The notes beneath the pieces were generated by a model. The model saw only the letters and a list, made by a program, of their open reading frames with translations, did not search any database and was not told where the DNA came from. The translations under genes and the position numbers were made by a program. 64,000 nucleotides of DNA from Lepidodermella squamata. Its lineage: Eukaryota > Gastrotricha. The stretch covers positions 3,720,001 through 3,784,000 of the forward strand of contig JBLDXI010000042.1 of the NCBI GenBank assembly GCA_047495785.1. The letters run 5' to 3'. This document shows positions 21,687-33,870 of the stretch, one piece after another (position 1 is the first letter of the stretch; every line of letters begins with the position of its first letter).

Positions 21687-23780
21687 ATCTCGGGAGTTTT
21701 ATTACTAGGCCAAGCAAAAAAAAAACGTGCCCACCTTGAATTATTACATGCGATAGTAAAATTCTGTACTATTATTTATTCGTACTGCGCCTAGCGGGGT
21801 ATGAAATAATAAACACGGTGAGCAGCAGGAGGAATTATTTCTGGCCGATATAACCCGGGTTATTACATGCGATTATTACAGCCCTAGTAGCATGCAGTGG
21901 GCCCATCTAGTTGGGTCATTCACAGCCTTTGAGCTGTTCAGTTGCTCGTGTAAACGAAAACTGTGTCTGATGAATGGGCGAAAATGCTGTGTATATAAGA
22001 AATTTTATCGATGTCTTGTAATACTAGTGGAGTATTGACCTAAGTATCGTTATTATTATTTTGCATTACAACGGCTGCGGAAGCAACATACTATACGTAT
22101 ATATGTAGTATGTGTTTCCTACATTATCTGTCGCATCCGCGCCGCTGCTATCGATTGAATTTCGACTAGCCCCCTAATATATGGGGATATTCACGAACTG
22201 TCGCGCATGATTGAAAAATTTGCCTAAGAATAAGTATTTGTTGCTATTATTATAACACAAAAAAGTCCCATTATCCTAATACCAGAAAAGCCCTCATATC
22301 GAATTTACGAGGTTATTATAACAAGAGCGGAAAAAAGAAACAGTTCGAGACGAAAAAAACGGCGGGAGATGACGAAAAATCGCAAAACTGTAAAAAATGC
22401 AAAATTCTTCAGCAAATCACGTGGTCGCGCTAATGAAGATGTTGTTCAATTAATGAACTGCGATCTTTTTCTAGCAGTTTCGACACAAAAATATCGTGTC
22501 TATACATAGAAAAACCGTTGCGTGTAATTGCACCGGCTTCCTGATCGTTATGCCGATAGTAGGTAGCATGTTGGCTTTGCCCAGTAGCAGTTATGCCTGT
22601 TTTTGCCAATAGCGGCAGCTGTTCTGCAACTGACCACTTCATCATGAAAATGTGGTAGTATGAGTTTCACGCATAGTAATAGCGGCAATGCAAAACTAGA
22701 TGCTTTGAAGTGCTAATAGAGATAGAGATATTTTTTTGGCATTTACGATTAATTTAACGGTACCCAGTTTGTTGCAAATTAGGGCCGAAATAAAGGGCAG
22801 AGAGGGCAAAGGTCATTTGAAGCAATAATGGGCAGTAGTATTCCGTAATAAAAGAGCCTTGTCATTTAAGCGCCTACTGTGTGCGAGTGATTGAAGCTTG
22901 TGGGTGCGATTATTGCTCGAAAGTAAATGAACTAAAATCTTCCTTAATCCAATGGGGTAGCCAACACCTCATGCATCTCTAGTCGCTGGTAGATGGCGGT
23001 AGCCAGCAGCATTCGGCGGTGATTATCTATGATTAGCTGTTGATCTAGTTACTGCTGAGATTTGCTGATGAGGTTCGAAAAACAACGGACAGAACCTAAA
23101 TACAAGGCAGGACTTGGAGGAACTCGTTTAAAAAAATATGAGGCAGTGTCTTATAATTCGTAAAAATACGGTAATTTGTTTTTCGTGTCTAGACATACTT
23201 CAGGGTGCCGATTTCCGATGGCTGCGAGAATTTTTGGAAATTTTACATTCTAGCCCTCCTAGATGAGAGCAAGTAAGGTGAAGAGGCGGATTGTCTAGAT
23301 TTACCCTCTGTTTGGTTGAGATGATAATGGAAAAGCGCAATCAGCGAAAAACATCGAGTAACATATCAAGCAAAGGACAATATTTTCAAAGTCGGACTTA
23401 TTCGGGACAAATGGTACAAGGTTCCCGCTTAATTAACGTAAAAACCATCAGGAGGGAATAATGTGCAAACACGACATAGACGGCTAGTACTGCCATACTG
23501 ATCTACGTTCAATCAATGATGGAGGAACATGAGACATCTGAGAACATGAAAAATCTAGGTCATAGTTAATATTTAAAGCTTTACCATACAAATGCATTTC
23601 GGCCTGGTGATTTAAGCCCAAAATCATCACGAGGAGACATTTCGAAGCAAGGAAGCTGGCTGAAAGGTGGAAGAAGCCTTGGAATGGCGTAAAAAAATCA
23701 AGATTTTTGAGGTGGATTTTTCATCTTCATGAATTTGAGTTCTCGCTAAAATTTCTCTGCGGCTTTGTGATGAACTAGGA

Positions 23781-24012
23781 ACTAGGATCTGTTTTATGGG
23801 ACTGTCACCAAATTGCACTAAATTATCATAAAATTCCATGCTGCACGAAGTATATAGAACTCATCACGCTGATGAACATTATCCTGAGGGAGCGGCTACG
23901 TAACTATCTCCATTCTTGAGATAACCACTCAGCTAAGGTCACGTGACCAACTTCACATTGAATTTTCTCCGTAAAGGTAAGTAAATAATGCAAATATGAG
24001 GTTTTCGAATTC
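23781..24012. repeat. Noncoding direct duplication, unit 1
   Basis: Matches 24501-24750 through ATGGGACTGTCAC, TGCACGAAGTAT, ATCACGCTGAT, GGTCACGTGACC and TTTTCGA..ATTCTT(G/A)CTC in the same order. The spacing changes: unit 2 has an extra ~40 bp before ATCACGCTGAT. The core E-box palindrome is unchanged. Confidence 0.75.
23937..23948. promoter_or_regulatory. Palindromic E-box GGTCACGTGACC (unit 1)
   Basis: A perfect 12-bp palindrome centred on CACGTG with GT/AC flanks, the form preferred by MiT/TFE and USF-type bHLH-ZIP factors. It is kept identically in unit 2. Function is inferred. Confidence 0.5.
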
Positions 24013-24500
24013 TTGCTCCTCGATTCTTTTCTTATCGATATATAGGACGTGACAATAGGAAACGAAAAATAACATATTGATGAGAAATTTCAATCGGTCA
24101 CTCCGTCAGTTGGTCGTTTTTTCACGAGACAGATCCGGACTATAATGCCATTTGAATGATTTGATTTACCTATATTTACCTATATAGCGATGGCACGAAC
24201 AATTCGCTCGCAACAACTTGACCTTGACCTACTTAATTTCACGGCTTCAATCGATTCGCTTGTCGTGCAAAAACCCTAGGTATCTCACTCACAGATGGTT
24301 CATTAATTTGCGTTCTGGCTAAAATTTCTTATGATTCTATCCTTTCGTTCACATCTTTGCGATAAGTTCTGGATGGAACTAGATGGAAAAAAATCTGTAT
24401 TAGGGTGACTACAACATTTTGTCTGCTCTGGGAAATCACACAATTTCGGTGAAGAGTGAAGACAGATAAAAATCGGTGTCTCTTGGCTCTTGGGCTTGGT

Positions 24501-24750
24501 AACAAGCCAGGACCTGCTTTGTGGGACTGTCACTAAACTAAAGTGTCATAAAATGAATGTTGCACGAAGTATCTATCATTTGTGACAAAAAATGCGTTTC
24601 TCTAGATACACCTGATCACGCTGATAAACCATTTCTTTGAGAGCGACTTCTCAACTATCAGGTAAAAGGTCACGTGACCAAATTCACAATGGTCTTTCTC
24701 TACAACGGTGAATGAATGAAAATATAAGTTTTCGATGAATTCTTACTCAA
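24501..24750. repeat. Noncoding direct duplication, unit 2
   Basis: Second unit, about 720 bp downstream of the first. The short conserved blocks keep their order while the spacers have drifted. That pattern fits retained regulatory sites rather than a fresh duplication. Confidence 0.75.
24668..24679. promoter_or_regulatory. Palindromic E-box GGTCACGTGACC (unit 2)
   Basis: The same 12-bp palindrome as at 23937, inside diverged surroundings. Confidence 0.5.
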
Positions 24751-25523
24751 TTCAAAATTTCCCCCAAATTTTCATCTTTGCTGAAATTTGTTGCAATTTC
24801 ATGTCGATCAATAGCTATAATTTTGTTTTTGAAATTATGCTTCCCCTGATGATTGCTGAATTTTGAAATGTTGAAAATTTTCAACGTCCAGTGAATTAGC
24901 GAATATTATAATAAATTTATTTTTATTTATTGTCTTCATTGTTTTATAAATTAAATTGATTTTTTATTGTTATATATCTTGTTTATAGAAATAAAATTGA
25001 TTGTTTTTACAGCAATCGTTTGAGGAGAATTTTCGGTGTGTCCGGAATAAATCATGAATAGGGCCGTACTTGAAAATTATACGGCCATAAATAATTGTTG
25101 TTCAAACTCCGACTTGTACTGAACATGGCAACATCTTCTCCACGTGACGGTGGGGCCATGAGTAATATTCAGGTAACAGGTAACAATCGTAGTATGCGCA
25201 ATTTTTAACGCTCACGCTCAAAAACGAGCCGCTTTTTGTTATTTAATCTCAACTGACACAGTTGTTGTGATGGTTTTATGAATGAAAGCAAAAAAGTTAC
25301 CTCATAACAAGCGTATATTAGAGTGCATAAAGCGCATAAACGAGTGGCCACACCGGCCGCCCACCGGAGCATGACCGATAAAGTGCGGCATCAGCGTATG
25401 CGATAGGTGTCCAAAACGCATATACGAAACTTTCAACCCACGCATCCCAACTCTGTGGCGTTAAATTGGCATCATTTTTGCATCAACAATATAAAACTTT
25501 TATTCACGTATTTCCTTCAAATA

Positions 25524-26759
25524 ATGAGCTATAATATCATTGATAAACATAATTACCTTATAAATATGTCACAAGGCCAGTTATGCCTTGCGAATTGCTC
25601 AAGAAGTTACCAAGACGATTATGCGCAGCATTTCTCGGCAGAATACAGCTGCGAAAACACGCGACTTTTCGGCCAAACGGATGACACTTTGAGCCCGATT
25701 ACAGCTGGCTTCGATATACTTCGCGGTTATGGCGCCATTGCTCGTTGTTACAGAAAATTAGCTCGGGCGAACAACCAATCGACCTTGGGTTACATTTTTA
25801 CGAGTTCGATCAGCGAATGGCTGCATTTGTTTGGTTCAGTTCAATTGAACGAATGCCTGTTAATACTCACCATGACAATAGCTTGGACATTGGCTCGGAT
25901 AGTTTCGGAAAAACTCGTTACCTCAGTAAGCTAGATAATCAATGCTTTGATGCATTAACTGATCATTTCTTTATTACAGCCGTTTTCAGGATGGATTGGT
26001 ATGCTTTCAAAGAATCGGCCAAAATTCAACGAATCCGCTTGGAAATGTTTCGCGTATTCTGTGATGTGGAGCATCGCTTTTTACATAACTTTCTTCAACG
26101 GCCGCGATTTCTTTCAAGATCCAATTAACATGTTCCGACCATCTGCCAACGTCGGAGCTGATTTGGTCTTCATTTACGCGCTTGAATTCAGCTTTTACGT
26201 TCATTCGATCTACGCTTCGTTGTACATGGATGTTCAACGAAAAGATGCGGCTGCTATGATGCTTCATCACGTTGTTACTTTGACGCTGATTTTCGCGTCG
26301 TATAAAGTAGAAAAGTTGACGATTGGCGTGTTTATTTTCGTTCTGGACGATGTCAATGATGTGCTGTTGGAGGCTGGCAAGTCCTTCACGTATCTGCGAC
26401 GAACTTCCAAGTTTGGCTACAGCAAGCTTATGGATGCAGCAGCTAATCTTTGCGCAGCTTTATTCGCAATTTTGTGGTAAGGGTTCTGCAATTTTTCAAG
26501 TTATCAATAGCCACAATTTCCTGCTTTTGTTAGGGTCGTGAACCGTTTGTACCTACATGTGACCAAGGTATGGCGAGGTGCTGCTTTTGGAGCTTGGGTG
26601 TCAAGTCCGACATTGCCGTTTCGTCTTACTTTTCAGCTCAATGTTGCTTTCGCAAGTCTTTACGGATTCTATTGCTATTGGTTCTATTTCATTGCTCGCA
26701 TGGTGCATCGCGTCTTTGTCTATGGCGATAAGGAGAATGAAGACCCACGTGAGGACTGA
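25524..26759 (+). CDS. Ceramide synthase-like TLC-domain protein, copy 3
   Basis: Three exons, 25524-25925, 25980-26476 and 26534-26759, give 374 residues; introns are 54 and 57 bp. The second intron splits the same Trp codon in phase 2 as in copy 1. The first intron is unique to this copy. Family features are KFNESAWK, multiple membrane segments, and the Lag1-type motif (VQRKDAAAMMLHHVVTL, then FVLDDVNDVLLEAGK), again DD rather than HD. The N-terminus is longer and more divergent than in copies 1 and 2; ATG 25566 (MSQGQ) is an alternative start that lines up better with them. The tail ends in EDPRED, as in copy 1 before its basic extension. All lies in the ER membrane if it follows the family. 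Confidence 0.82.
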
Positions 26760-27155
26760 ATGTATCCTTTCTTCCAGCCAATGTGCTTTACTTCATAATG
26801 TATTTCGATGTTTTTTATTAATCCCATTTCAATACTGATTAAAATGATGCATTCACAAAACTTGGGGGAATTTTGTCACCTTGGAATTTTGACATTGTTT
26901 CAGCGAATGACTGGCAAGTTTTTTGCTTGGGAAGCGGAGGTTGAAATGCTTGTTCACCCAGTGGATTCACATACCACAACGCCTAAGTAGCTATTATTAT
27001 TTCTAATGTAATGAAGAAAGGAGAAGCAAATAGAGAAAAAACTATAAACAGCTCTCAGAATATGGGAAATAGAGATCGATTTTGATAGCGACAAGCATAA
27101 CATTCGCTCTCTGTAGTACGTGTTAATTAATAATGCGCGCCCGGTGACCACTAGG

Positions 27156-27162
27156 TATATAA
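27156..27162 (+). promoter_or_regulatory. TATA box of the glycosyltransferase-like gene
   Basis: TATATAA lies 159 bases upstream of the ATG at 27321. Confidence 0.55.
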
Positions 27163-27320
27163 GCAGATTGCGCAGACTGATGGTCGCTTAGAGGTGTTGT
27201 AAGACGATCGGAATCGATTGAAGTAAGACAGCCCAAACAAAGCCTTTTACATTTTCGTAAGCCGGCTTGTAAAATGAAGCGCATTTCTTACCGCGTAGGT
27301 TAATACAGTCAAAGTGACCA

Positions 27321-28983
27321 ATGTCCAAATATTATAGGAACATTGTGATTTGGCTCAGAAGCGTCTATCATCAGGTTACAGCCAGATTTGGTCTGGTTGT
27401 AATCATTTGCTCAGTGACATGTCTCGGAGTAGTCTTTATTCAATTCGGGGCTTCAACTTCAAGCAGTTCAGTTCACCATGCTTATGAATTGAAGAAGACT
27501 AACACAACTGCTAGCAAAGATCCGATTGTTTTTAATCGGCTTAAAATAATAAAGTCACCCAACTTACCGCCAGTTAGCGAGGCTGTAACGACGCAAACTA
27601 CTGCAGCAAAACCGACAGTGACATTTCCTGACGACCCGCTAATCGACGTCGAAACACTTACCCTCTTCAAACAGTGGCTCCGCGAACGGTATTTAGAAGG
27701 CTTCGTCGCAAAGCAATTGATGCCCTTCAGCGCGAAGCAAGTCGGAAAGAAGAAGCCATCTTCCGATTGGAAACAGACTCGTTTTATAATTTACGCCTGT
27801 GATGGTGGCTGCGGCGGTTGGGGAGATCGCGTTCGAGGAATAGTCGCTGCATTTTACCTGGCAATGCTTTCCGGGCGGGTTATGTGGCTGCGAGCTACTC
27901 AGCCGCAGCCTCTCGAGCGCTACTTCTATCTCAACGGCGATAACTATGCACCACACCTTGTATGCGCTAAGAGATTCCTTGCATTTTCTCATCGAAACTT
28001 TGTTCATAACCTGTTTTCATGCGTAACCTATGCCTAAGCCTATTACTTTCAATTCTTCTCGCTTTTAAGTCTTCATACGTGTCTTTCAGGGTCCTTTTCG
28101 TATCAACGAAACTACTCTGGCTAGCGAAGCTGCTAAAGCCGTTTACTACCTAGTTGATGCCCACTCGACTGCTTTCTTCGCCGACACCAATTTCACGGCA
28201 GCCCACGACCACGAACGTGCCTTAATGCTGCATAGCAACATTCAGTCCGAAGAGCTCTTCGCAACAAATTCCCTCTTCGATAACCCGGAATTCGCTGACA
28301 ACTTCCAGTATTACATTGGCGACTTCCCTCGTTATTCCCAGCTAAACCAGAGAACATTGGAAGCAGCTGCAGTTCAGCTACTACTAGCCAGGCCTAGATC
28401 TTCTTTGGAACAATTGTTCGACACTTGGCTTAAAAAAGCGAAAGTGACAGCTGATGAGTGGCGGGTTGCGACGAAAATTGGTCTGCAGATTCGCATTGAA
28501 CAACCAGCCTGGGCGGAGGAAACCCGATACCGGGTCTTGCCATCTCAGACCCACTGCTTCATCGGCGAACTCTGGCGTCTGATCGCCAACCGTAACTACG
28601 ACCCGCAGAAGGTTATTGTCTACGTAACAGGAACCGATGTCGGAATGACAAAGGCTGTCATCGCGTTTCTTCAAGCATCAGGTCTCCGGGTTGTCTCCAT
28701 GATGGATGACATCCATCCACCGGTGAATATTGACCGATTAGCTGGTGGAGATGCTGATAAGGCGATGCTTCGGACCCTGGTTGACTGGTACATCCTGACG
28801 CAGGTTGATGCTTTGATCGGGAGTAAGAGTGGTTTTGTTAAAAGTGCGAGTTTACTGACGGCTGTTCCACTACGGCTCTTTGCTCACTTGAGATCCCTCG
28901 CGAATGATGCGTCGTGTTTGTTTGACGATCATCTGGTTATAAAACAGGATGCCATTACCTTAAGGAAAAATGCTACTGAATAG
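27321..28983 (+). CDS. Type II membrane glycosyltransferase-like protein (fucosyltransferase-like)
   Basis: Two exons; the second is 28090-28983. The first ends either at 27959 (130-bp intron, 510 residues) or at 28022 (67-bp intron, 531 residues). Both donors are in phase 0 and I cannot choose firmly. A single membrane anchor near residues 22-45 follows a short basic N-terminus, giving Golgi type II topology. After a Thr/Ser-rich stem comes IIYACDGGCGGWGDRVRGI, a nucleotide-sugar-binding loop like those of O-fucosyltransferase and alpha-fucosyltransferase families. Downstream are an I-R-I strand (IGLQIRIEQP), VYVTGTDVGMTKA and DALIGSKSGFVKSA. Donor and acceptor sugars cannot be told from sequence. 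AATAAA lies at 29012. Confidence 0.65.
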
Positions 28984-29011
28984 TCATTTCCAGCCTTGAA
29001 TAGTCTTGAAG

Positions 29012-29017
29012 AATAAA
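29012..29017 (+). terminator. Polyadenylation signal of the glycosyltransferase-like gene
   Basis: AATAAA lies 29 bases after the stop codon. Confidence 0.6.
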
Positions 29018-29530
29018 GACCCAAAATAAACCTCTAGATCATCGTTTTTGAGGGACCCGACCAAAATGAGATTGATAATTTCAAGATTCTTTCAAACTTT
29101 GGTTGATAGGTTGTATTTTGGCTTGGAACTTCGGGAATTGCCTCCAAGGTAACTTCAGCTTGTCATCCAAAAGCTTGACTTTCCAAGCCAGGAATCTACG
29201 TGATGGTTTCAGATTTCCAATCTCAACTTGACATTTTCCAAAAATTACGCTATCGCGGTTGTAGATCAGTTTGTCATTTTTATTTCTTTTGCCGTCATTT
29301 TTTTCCAAGAAAATCAATTTTACTTGTTTATGATAATATAATGAAAGATTTCAAAACCGCCATCATGAAAACGCACACTCATTTGAGACAAAAGGTAATA
29401 TAGTATAAAAAAATTCCATCCGAACCGAAAAAAAATCCAACGCAAAGAATAGCATATATACATGATTTTTTTGCAAGACGTAGGTGATTTTCGCTATTAT
29501 AAATATTTTTTATACACAACTTTATACATG

Positions 29531-30873
29531 CTACACAGCACGTTTACGTGGTATTGGCTTTCGATCGTCGAGCGATGATTTTGGACACTTGGCATATTGC
29601 GAATAGGTTCGAGCGATTGATTGCATAAACTTGACAACGTCGTTACAACCGGGTGCAGTCTGAATGGCTACGGACTCACAATTTAGCCACCTTGAAAAAA
29701 TTAAAATTGAATTAAATTAATCTATGAATTGATTTCAATTATAAAATATCAACTTTTGAATTTTGAAAATTTAAATTTTGAAATTAATAATATAAATTTC
29801 AATGCAAAAAATGTTTACTCGCAAAAATCTTCCAGCACGCCAGCTTCTGTTAGGACATCTTGAAGCGATTGCGTCTCAGACTTGCAAACGGAATGATCGA
29901 AGAGGTACAGGCCATTGAGGAAGGGTGAAAGCGCGGCGAGTTTCGGGTGCCGGTTGTGCGCCGCCGGTAGGAGAACTTCGCGCAACCGCGGCCTGACGTA
30001 GCACGCCGAGTTGTTAGCCAGATAGTCAAAAAATTGGCAGCCTTGGCAGTACTTGGCAACCGATATTGTTTCGATCATGCGCTTCAGCTTGCTAATCGAT
30101 GGCGTCTGCAACGCGCTTGAAATGCACGATAGCAGGCTTAGATCTTCGCATTCGTAAATGCATTCTGAAGTAATTCTAACGTCGCCCCTGAAAAAAAGGA
30201 AAAAAAATTTGAATCGATGAAAAAATCGAAACGAATATCGATTTTGGAAATTGACCTAATTTCAAATATTGGGACAATCGAAAAAAATGCATGCAATTAA
30301 AACGATGACCTCCCAAATGATGAGCCATTGCTATGTTTTTTCTTTCGGTTTCCAAAATATTGAAAATTTCAGCCTAGTAAATTATGAGTCACCAAGCTAT
30401 AAAACATCAATAATTATTTATCCAATCGATGTTGAAGCTAACCCAATAACTTCCGTGACCTATATTTCCGCAATTTATTGCTGTATATTATTTGTAATGA
30501 TTAATAAAAAACACATTTCCGCCTTCGATTTTTTTTCTAAAATCGAATATCTCCGTAATTTAAATTGGGTTATTTTCTAGAAAAAATCTGAAAAAAATTG
30601 AAAAAATATTTACTTGCAACGAGGTTCTTCGTCGTCTTCATCGGCAGGCGGAGTTGTCGGCCACAGGCTCATTTCGGCGTCCAACACACAACTGCGGTAG
30701 CAATGTCTAGCCTCTGCTTCCTGCGACGCGTTCGGGTTATCAACAGGATTCGCCGATACCAGCTCGGCAACGAGGGCGGCCATTAAAAGTACCGTCGAGG
30801 AGGTGATGACAACGAAAGCACCAGTAGTCTGAAATCGTTTACATGTTGATGAGCATTTTTGTCTACAGTGCAT
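29531..30873 (-). CDS. Secreted Cys-rich protein, function unknown
   Basis: Three minus-strand exons, 30873-30614, 30187-29819 and 29690-29531, join in phase 2 at both junctions and give 262 residues. Introns are 426 and 128 bp. A hydrophobic segment (residues about 18-42, ending LVSA) serves as signal peptide or anchor. An acidic run (EDDEEPRC) precedes a Cys-rich region with pairs such as CIYEC and CQGC, then CYVRP, CKSE, DFCE, NCES and GCND. The tail is basic (KPIPRKRAV). The even Cys spacing suggests a disulfide-bonded extracellular protein. The start is uncertain: a TTTCAG just inside exon 1 could be an acceptor, with ATG 30783 as the real start. No family is recognised. Confidence 0.65.
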
Positions 30874-33870
30874 TTTCTATATAAACAGAGATTGAAGATG
30901 ATGATGAAAATGTTAGGTTTTTTTTGACGGAACAAAAGGATGAGGCATAGCTGTGGGCAGGAACGTGATTTTTCACTCGACGTAATTCGATATCTAGAGT
31001 GAAACTTGTCATACGCCATGTCGCGCCCTTCTTCTTGATCTTTGCGATGGCAAAAGAATTATACGCCGCGCGTCCAAGCTGACTATTAAAATCGCTTATG
31101 CATGAACGCGCTGTTTAAATGCGCGAAAAATCGCAAAATCGATGGCATATAATGTCATTAGTCACCCTGGCAAAATACGCGCGCTAGCCGCATAATAACA
31201 AAAAGGCGGAGCGCGCAAATCGGGCCTCGATAATAACAGTTTTGCCTAGAAAAATTTAACGGCCGGGCAGAAAATCACGGAAATAAAATTTAAAAAATTA
31301 AGATAATTATATGTGCGAGACATGGAGTGTAAAAAAAATAAAAAATATGCTATAGCAGCAAAATTACCGGCTGCCTCTTTTATTACTATCGAGTAATTAG
31401 CTCGGAAAAATATTTGCACAGATGCGTGTAAAATATATTAATTATCATAATATTATATTGGCGTCGAAAAACTGCTGAATAAATAAAAAAAAATTTCGAA
31501 ACAAATAATTCTGCGCGTGTCGCTACAAAAACTTTTTATCGCAAAATCGTAAAAACTTCTAAACAAATTTTCACGTAAAATCCTATAGTTGTTGTAAACC
31601 AAGTAATAGCCGGCTCAATGTGCGGTTGTAATAATAATAATAATAGTAATGAAATAAAATAACTGCTTTTTACACCGGCTAGAATATAACGCCACACGGT
31701 GGTATGAAGCCAGCGTGTTTGCTAACGGCTGTATATGCCATGTGAATGAATATATATACCTGAGCCTAAATGGCGCAAAAAAGATGGCAAAAATAGTTAT
31801 ACGATAATATATAGGAATGCCTACTCACAATTATTACAAAAACACGTGCTGTACACCGTTGCGTGCTATTATACAACGGGTTTTTTCGCGTCGGCAGCTG
31901 TGCGTAACGTCGTCGACGACGTCACTCATCGACCGCGGCGCACAGGTAACCTATAAAAAGCGCGACTTTTATACTTTTTTTACGCGCAATATATGCATTC
32001 ATAAAGCAGCAGAAATGGTACCACCGCCACCGCATATAATATTTCGAGGCCGACGCGGTAACAATTATAACAACATTTCCAGTTGCTATTATTGTTATTA
32101 TTATTGATGCATATATTTTTGCGCTCTTTTTGCGCGCCGTATAATATAACAACCGTGTTATAATTCTATTTGCTCGCCACCCTTTGGCGAGAGCGTGACC
32201 ATGCGCTCACTTATTTTTCCGCATTCATATAATATATTATTATGCATATCTGTGGTCAAATAAGTCTACAACACTCTTCTGATGAAACAAAACGGGATAT
32301 AGCAGATGCGGTGTGTTTTATTGATAGCAAAACGCTACTTGTAGACACCCTCCATTAGCACCTTGATTTTCGTGTATAACGCAATTAAAAGGCGCCGAAA
32401 AATCTCCGCTTTTCATTCTCGTCTCGTTTTTATTCTCAGCCAGTTATTTATTTATTTCTGCGCATTTGTTATTGCTGTTCATCACCGCGAAAACACCTCC
32501 TTCAAGTGAGCAAAAGGAGTAGAGGCTTGAGATTGTGTTAATAATCGACAAACACTAGCGCAGTAACGAATATATGTATTTGCTTCTACAACGATGCGTG
32601 TTATCATTTAATCAAACTAGCAACAATAAAGAAAGGGAAGCGAGAGGGAAAGAAAAATTTCCGGCGCAATACAATAACACGCTGAAAACAAAGGAAAATT
32701 TCGAGGCCATTTTATAAAAATTACCTACTGAGCTCGTTCAAATTTTACAAATCTTGAACTTGACAGATTGACTTGAAGAGTTTGCAGCTCAAAAATATAG
32801 GGTGCAAACTTTCGTACATAAATATGAAATTTTTACCTTTCATACATATTTTTTTCATTTCATTCGAGCTGGAAACGTAAAGAAACTGACAGCGGACTAG
32901 TTTTCGGTTTTTAAAAACTAAAAACGGGGTTCCAAAAACGTAGCCAATTTTTTCCACCTGAAAATGGTGAAGTGCAAGGGCCCTAAAATTGAACTATGGA
33001 AAAAATTGAAAATCGAAACCTAAACCTAAACCTAACCGCGAACCCTAACTAAGCCCTAAAACTGACCCTAACCCTAAACCCTAACTCCTATTCGTCGTGA
33101 TCGTGAAAAACACAATTTTATGAAAAAATATGCATGGAAGATAAACATTTCATACATAAATACGTATGGAAGAACACTTCGAAAAATATATTAAAATATT
33201 TACTTGTCTCGAAAGTTTGTAAAAATGGGACAGTATTTGTTTCAATAAGAAGCGGATAATTTGTGGGTGTTTAGGGTCAGGGAAACGTCAGGGAACCCAC
33301 AATGATTCATTCGGTAATTAAATGGAAATACTAACAAATCTGAGGAATTGAGTTGTTTGGAAAATCAAAACAAAATGTGGAAATTTCCGACTTCCAAAAA
33401 CATTTTGAGCGTTTCACCAAAATTTCCATAGTTCTATAAACTAGAATAATCCAGGATTTATTTGCGAAATTCCTCTGCAAACGAGAATAATCTGAATGGG
33501 ATGAAGCCTATTTTACATTTTGAACAAAGGTTGTTCTCATGGTTCAAACAGGTGGACCTCTCGTGGCTTCGATCTTCGGTTTCTACAAAAGGCTACCTTA
33601 ATAATCGCTGTCTACAATGATGGAGGAGTAAACTTCCAATAACAAAAATCATTTTATTTCGGTAAATTTTGACCAGAAGCATTCATTTTACCGGTTTCAT
33701 TATATCGGGAATTAACCAATCGAAATGATGAAATTAATAAGAATTGATGTACAAATTGCTATTACTTGGAAATTATTAATCACTCAAGATTCATAATATA
33801 ATGCCGTCATCTTATTGAAGTCAACAATTTATGAGAGAATATTGCTTTCCCGCATTCGAAAGCATCGTCC
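30874..33870. other. 3-kb intergenic region
   Basis: AT-rich, with short TAA/ATA runs (31630-31650, 32090-32110) and no supportable gene. A degenerate CCCTAA-type telomeric tract lies at 33017-33088. Confidence 0.5.
33017..33088. repeat. Degenerate interstitial telomere-like repeat
   Basis: A run of CCTAAA/CCCTAA hexamers with interruptions, on the plus strand. It lies 1.6 kb from a cleaner tract at 34718. Confidence 0.7.

Larger units (their letters stand above)
21401..25523. other. 4.1-kb gene desert
   Basis: No coding region is supported. It holds a TG dinucleotide run (21668-21686), a duplicated noncoding block (23781-24012 and 24501-24750), and AT-rich text near 24900-25020. It separates the divergent GDPD gene and TLC copy 3 and may hold the regulatory DNA of either. 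Confidence 0.55.

Noticed and set aside
31817-32152. Open frames on both strands near 32 kb
   Set aside because: Low-complexity TAA/TTA-rich text with Tyr/Ile runs; no domain or splice support.
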